From assembly GCA_002427745.1 (NCBI GenBank), contig DIYF01000004.1:1-64000 (forward strand): 64,000 bases of DNA. Direction: 5' to 3'. Shown one piece after another: positions 61,038-64,000 of the stretch. Positions within the stretch are counted from its first letter, which is position 1. Every line of letters starts with the position of its first letter. The notes beneath the pieces are model-generated. The model saw only the letters and a program-made list of their open reading frames with translations, was not told the DNA's origin and did no database searches. Both the position numbers and the translations under genes were made by a program. The DNA is from Roseivirga sp. UBA6061. GTDB lineage: Bacteria > Bacteroidota > Bacteroidia > Cytophagales > Cyclobacteriaceae.

Positions 61038-61068
61038 AAGCCCTTGTGTTCGTCACGAGGGCTTTTTT
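61038..61068 (+). terminator. Intrinsic terminator after ahcY
   Basis: AAGCCCTTGTG (61038-61048), 5-nt loop, CACGAGGGCTT (61054-61064) with one G-T pair, then TTTT. It lies 24 bp after the stop. Confidence 0.85.
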
Positions 61069-61124
61069 CATAAAAACTGGTAATACCAATTGTATTGCCG
61101 ATTTTTGTTAGCTAAAATTTGATC

Positions 61125-61910
61125 ATGGGAGCATTTCGTCATAAGATCCATCGCTATAAATCGCTTATCTCCAATTTTAAGAACTGGCCACAGTTTCTGG
61201 CCTTTAAGACAAAAGGAGGGAGTGCTTTTCATTTCAAGATGCGCAATGGATTTGAAATTGAAGTACCCAAAAAAATGCTGCCGCCTTTTAAGGAGAGCTT
61301 TTTCGATGGAGTTTACTTCAAGGAGTTTCCCAGTGAAAAGGTGCCAGCGGGTGGTGAGCTGAAAGTGATCGATATCGGAGCGAACGTGGGCTATTTCAGC
61401 CTGTTTATGTTTTCAAGGTATCCACAGGCCAGTGTATATTCTTATGAGCCTATGCCTTTTAACTATCATCAGCTCAAGACCTACCAGGATCATTATTCGC
61501 AGTTTGACTGGCAGACAGAACAAAAGGCTGTGGCTGATCACAGAGATGGTATTACACTTTTTTCAAGTACACTCGATGGTTTTTCTACCATGGCCAGTGT
61601 ATTTACCGCTGAGCAGAAAGGCGAGAAGATTGAGGTAGAAACACTGACACTTGAGGATGTTTTTGATCAATACGGACTGGAAGAGCTGGACCTGATTAAG
61701 CTGGATTGTGAGGGCTCAGAGTATGCTATTCTTTATAATAGTCCTGCAACGTTGCTTGAAAAGATCAAGCTGATGAGCATAGAGACACATCCCGGCAGCG
61801 GTGAGGGAGAAAACCACGAGGCTATGATTGCATTCTTAAAAGAGCAGGGGCTTAACCTGAGAGAGCAACGCAACGATGACGGGACTGGCTATATCTGGGC
61901 CTGGCGCTGA
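61125..61910 (+). CDS. FkbM-family methyltransferase
   Basis: A 261-residue SAM-dependent methyltransferase: VIDIGANVGYFSLFMFSRYP is the SAM-binding loop, and LDLIKLDCEGSEYAILYNSP is the FkbM signature. Such enzymes O-methylate sugars or polysaccharides, which fits the glycosyltransferases that follow on the opposite strand. ATG at 61125 is chosen over TTG two codons earlier. It abuts the convergent glycosyltransferase gene by 0 bp. Confidence 0.85.
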   Translation: MGAFRHKIHRYKSLISNFKNWPQFLAFKTKGGSAFHFKMRNGFEIEVPKKMLPPFKESFFDGVYFKEFPSEKVPAGGELKVIDIGANVGYFSLFMFSRYPQASVYSYEPMPFNYHQLKTYQDHYSQFDWQTEQKAVADHRDGITLFSSTLDGFSTMASVFTAEQKGEKIEVETLTLEDVFDQYGLEELDLIKLDCEGSEYAILYNSPATLLEKIKLMSIETHPGSGEGENHEAMIAFLKEQGLNLREQRNDDGTGYIWAWR

Positions 61911-63566
61911 TCAGGGCAGGTTGCGAACTACCAGCTGATATTCTGCGAAAGCTGAATAGTCTCCTCTTCCGGCATCGGCACAGGCCATCACAAACTTGAA
62001 GAACTGAGATTCGCTCGAGAAATCATAGATGAGTCCCTTCCACACTGACTCAAAGCCTTCCAACTCCTCCATGTTTTCGCTTCTTACCAGCGCCAGCACT
62101 GGTCCTTCCAGTCTATTAATAGAGTCCTTTGTCATATCGCGCTGGGCAAAGCGCCTCGTGTAGTAAGGGATGTTGTGAATAAGCGTCTTTTCGATTTGAA
62201 TGGGGATTTCCCTGTCAACCTTCAGTTCTTCCGTTACCACCCTGCCTATTTCGTCATATGGGCGAAACTGCTCCATGCGGGGAAAGTAAAATGAAAAGCA
62301 GAAAAGAAAACCGGCCATCAGCCAGAAGGGAATGACAGCCTTCAGGTCAGCTTCTGCCGAGTGCCTGAGCCAGTAAATGATAGCCACTATACCCAGTGCA
62401 GGAATAGCGTAAAGTACAACAGGCAAGTCTAATTGATGCACTACTGCTCCCGTTACGATGATGAGCAGGCTGGCCGGAAAAAGAAAGCAAAGCAACCATA
62501 CTGATTTCCATACCTTACCTGCTTTATAGTCCAGCAGCAGTGGCACAATCATGAGCAGCAGTGCCGGGTGTGCCTGAATCATATAGGTAGGAATCTTGCC
62601 CTTGGCTATGGTGAATATCACGAACATGACAAGAAACCAGCAGAAGGGGAAAAGTACCTTTTTGAAATTAGCCCTGTCGCGTACCCAGCGGATGATGGCA
62701 TAGAAAAACGCTAGTGAATAGGGGGCGATACTCCATGATATGACTTCCAGGTAGAAGAAGGGCTTGGGACCATTCGTTTTCTTACTGAGTGCTCTGCCAA
62801 AGGTCTCTCTGTAGTATACCTCCCAAAATTCCTGCCCGCTGTTGAGGTACATAAAGATGATCCAGCTTAAGCCGATGAGCAGCATGATGGGGATACCCCA
62901 GTGGAGTCTGAGCATCAGAATTTCTGTGCGAATTCTGTTCCAGGTCAGTGGTCCGTTGACCAGAACAAAAAGGCCGATGGTGCCACCAATGACTACGTAA
63001 TAGGGAAAGCCTTTGGTGAGTACGGTGAGTCCGAGCAGCCCATAGCTGAGCAGCAGATATTTGAGTTTGTTTTCAGAATAGCCCCGGTAGAAGTAATACA
63101 TGGTGGCTGTGAAGAAAAAGGTGAGCGGTATCTCGGGAGAAGCATACTGCTTCACCGCAAGCAGTTGCACACTAAAGGCCATCATTACCATGGCATAAAG
63201 GCCTCCCTTGTCTCCATAAATTCTCCTGCCGAGCAGGTAGGTAAACCAGATAGAGCCTATGCCCATTAATACAATCGGTAGCCTGAGAGCAAACTCATTG
63301 AGACCAAAAACCGCGGCAGAAGCTGCTATGGCCCAGTAGGTGAGCGGTGGCTTATTATAGCGGGCCTCGTAGTTGTAAAACATCTCCAGAAAGTTGCCCG
63401 ATTCGAACATCTCTCTTACGGCCTCTGCATAAAAACTCTCATTGGGAGTCCAGATGTCGTTGACGTGAAAGTTAAAGAGGTACAAGGCAGAAATAACTGC
63501 CATCAGGAAAATAACCTGCCGCTTATGTGGAGCCGAAAGGGTGAGATACGGAAGTGCCTGTTTCAT
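61911..63566 (-). CDS. ArnT-like lipid-linked glycosyltransferase (GT83/PMT type)
   Basis: A 551-residue membrane glycosyltransferase with about 11 TM segments. DIWTPNESFYAEAVREMF carries the acidic residue (Glu43) of the family, followed by the NKPPLTYW motif and a C-terminal soluble domain. It transfers sugars from polyprenyl-phosphate donors to lipid A or proteins on the periplasmic side. It overlaps the upstream family 2 glycosyltransferase by 4 bp. The acceptor is unknown. Confidence 0.88.
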   Translation of the reverse strand: MKQALPYLTLSAPHKRQVIFLMAVISALYLFNFHVNDIWTPNESFYAEAVREMFESGNFLEMFYNYEARYNKPPLTYWAIAASAAVFGLNEFALRLPIVLMGIGSIWFTYLLGRRIYGDKGGLYAMVMMAFSVQLLAVKQYASPEIPLTFFFTATMYYFYRGYSENKLKYLLLSYGLLGLTVLTKGFPYYVVIGGTIGLFVLVNGPLTWNRIRTEILMLRLHWGIPIMLLIGLSWIIFMYLNSGQEFWEVYYRETFGRALSKKTNGPKPFFYLEVISWSIAPYSLAFFYAIIRWVRDRANFKKVLFPFCWFLVMFVIFTIAKGKIPTYMIQAHPALLLMIVPLLLDYKAGKVWKSVWLLCFLFPASLLIIVTGAVVHQLDLPVVLYAIPALGIVAIIYWLRHSAEADLKAVIPFWLMAGFLFCFSFYFPRMEQFRPYDEIGRVVTEELKVDREIPIQIEKTLIHNIPYYTRRFAQRDMTKDSINRLEGPVLALVRSENMEELEGFESVWKGLIYDFSSESQFFKFVMACADAGRGDYSAFAEYQLVVRNLP

Positions 63567-64000
63567 TCGTCAATGACATTGCCCGCATTCAGGCTGCGGA
63601 GGTATGCATATTTTAAAAATGTGGTATGGCTGCTGGTGCCGCAAATAACAAGCCCGTAAAAGCCATCGAGAAAGCCCAACCGGAAGATATAGTCCTGAAC
63701 AAAGCGAAACCCTGTACTCAGAAGCATTTTGGCCATTGATACCTGTCTTCCCTGTGCGTGCATAGCTTTGGCAGCGATCTTGGCATATTTTGCCGAACGG
63801 AGCACATGTTCTTCCATGGTATAGTAGGAGTAGTGAAGCAAATTGCCTTTTAGGTGACGCTGGCCGGTGTTGCCCTCCATTTGCACGCTGTCGTGCGGAT
63901 TTGTGCCGCCCCATTTCCCCTTTCTTCTGTCCCAGAGCCGGGTTTTGGTATCAGGGTACCAGCCGGAATGCTTAATCCACTGGCCGCAGTAATTGGTAAA
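63563..64000 (-). CDS. Family 2 glycosyltransferase, C-terminal part (runs off edge)
   Basis: The frame stays open to the right edge, so the start lies outside. The visible 145 residues include GWYPDTKTRLWDRRKGKW and YTMEEHVLRSAKYAKIAAKAM, matching the C-terminal half of KdtX/WaaE-like LPS glycosyltransferases. A GTG at 63886 is only an internal codon. It overlaps the downstream membrane glycosyltransferase by 4 bp, so the two form one operon. Donor site not visible in this window. Confidence 0.8.
   Translation of the reverse strand, partial: FTNYCGQWIKHSGWYPDTKTRLWDRRKGKWGGTNPHDSVQMEGNTGQRHLKGNLLHYSYYTMEEHVLRSAKYAKIAAKAMHAQGRQVSMAKMLLSTGFRFVQDYIFRLGFLDGFYGLVICGTSSHTTFLKYAYLRSLNAGNVIDE

Overview
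The window looks like ordinary chromosome of a Bacteroidota bacterium, most likely a marine or soil member of the Cytophagales (Fulvivirga/Roseivirga-like). Supports: many Bacteroidota-style lipoproteins, LytTR and NtrC-type two-component pairs, tandem 800-residue FtsX/MacB permeases, an alpha-2-macroglobulin/PBP1C pair, the ligase-associated helicase, a Bacteroidota-type LpxH, almost no Shine-Dalgarno sequences, and promoters of the TTG-N19/20-TAnnTTTG kind (clearest before ahcY). I saw no rRNA, tRNA, CRISPR array, insertion sequence or prophage. All functional calls are by eye from protein motifs; no database search was run.

Layout. 1-4.6 kb (minus): lipoprotein, ATP-dependent DNA ligase and DEXH helicase, a DNA-repair operon. 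4.8-9.2 kb: periplasmic chaperone OmpH/Skp, an MGMT-like protein, the two-gene mannosylglycerate pathway mpgS-mpgP, a lipoprotein and a possible tiny ORF. 9.3-15.1 kb: a large secreted BNR-repeat protein, a CoA-transferase behind a perfect 19-bp palindrome, and a secreted TPR/propeller protein. 15.3-23.7 kb: two paralogous FtsX-type permeases with no ATPase next to them, a PD40-type lipoprotein overlapping the first, a membrane protein and a DUF6090-like protein. 23.7-29.1 kb: a MerR/TipAS regulator, a repeat-rich gap, a LytS/LytTR pair, an M28 peptidase, small membrane proteins and a macro-domain protein. 29.3-37.3 kb: alpha-2-macroglobulin (thioester retained) and PBP1C. 37.3-46.3 kb: small membrane proteins and lipoproteins, an AraC regulator, an MsrB-MsrA fusion, a TlpA-like lipoprotein, a DUF429 protein, a glycosyltransferase with an LpxH-like hydrolase, and an orphan acyl carrier protein.

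46.3-54.7 kb is the most interesting stretch. An NtrY-like kinase and an NtrC-like sigma-54 activator face two nearly identical periplasmic adaptor genes, followed by a MacB/LolD-type ATPase and a TolC-type channel. Each adaptor gene has a -24/-12 (sigma-54) promoter with a 10-bp-phased array of GTTC repeats about 80-110 bp upstream. A third GTTC pair lies in front of the regulator itself, and a free-standing hairpin plus terminator suggests a small RNA between regulator and first adaptor. No permease gene is present; two strong hairpins fill the gap between ATPase and tolC. I read this as a sigma-54-controlled tripartite export system that must borrow its permease from elsewhere.

54.7-64 kb: a propeller protein and LpxH, rsfS-ftsH, biotin ligase (TTG start), ahcY, an FkbM methyltransferase, an ArnT-like glycosyltransferase and a family 2 glycosyltransferase running off the right edge.
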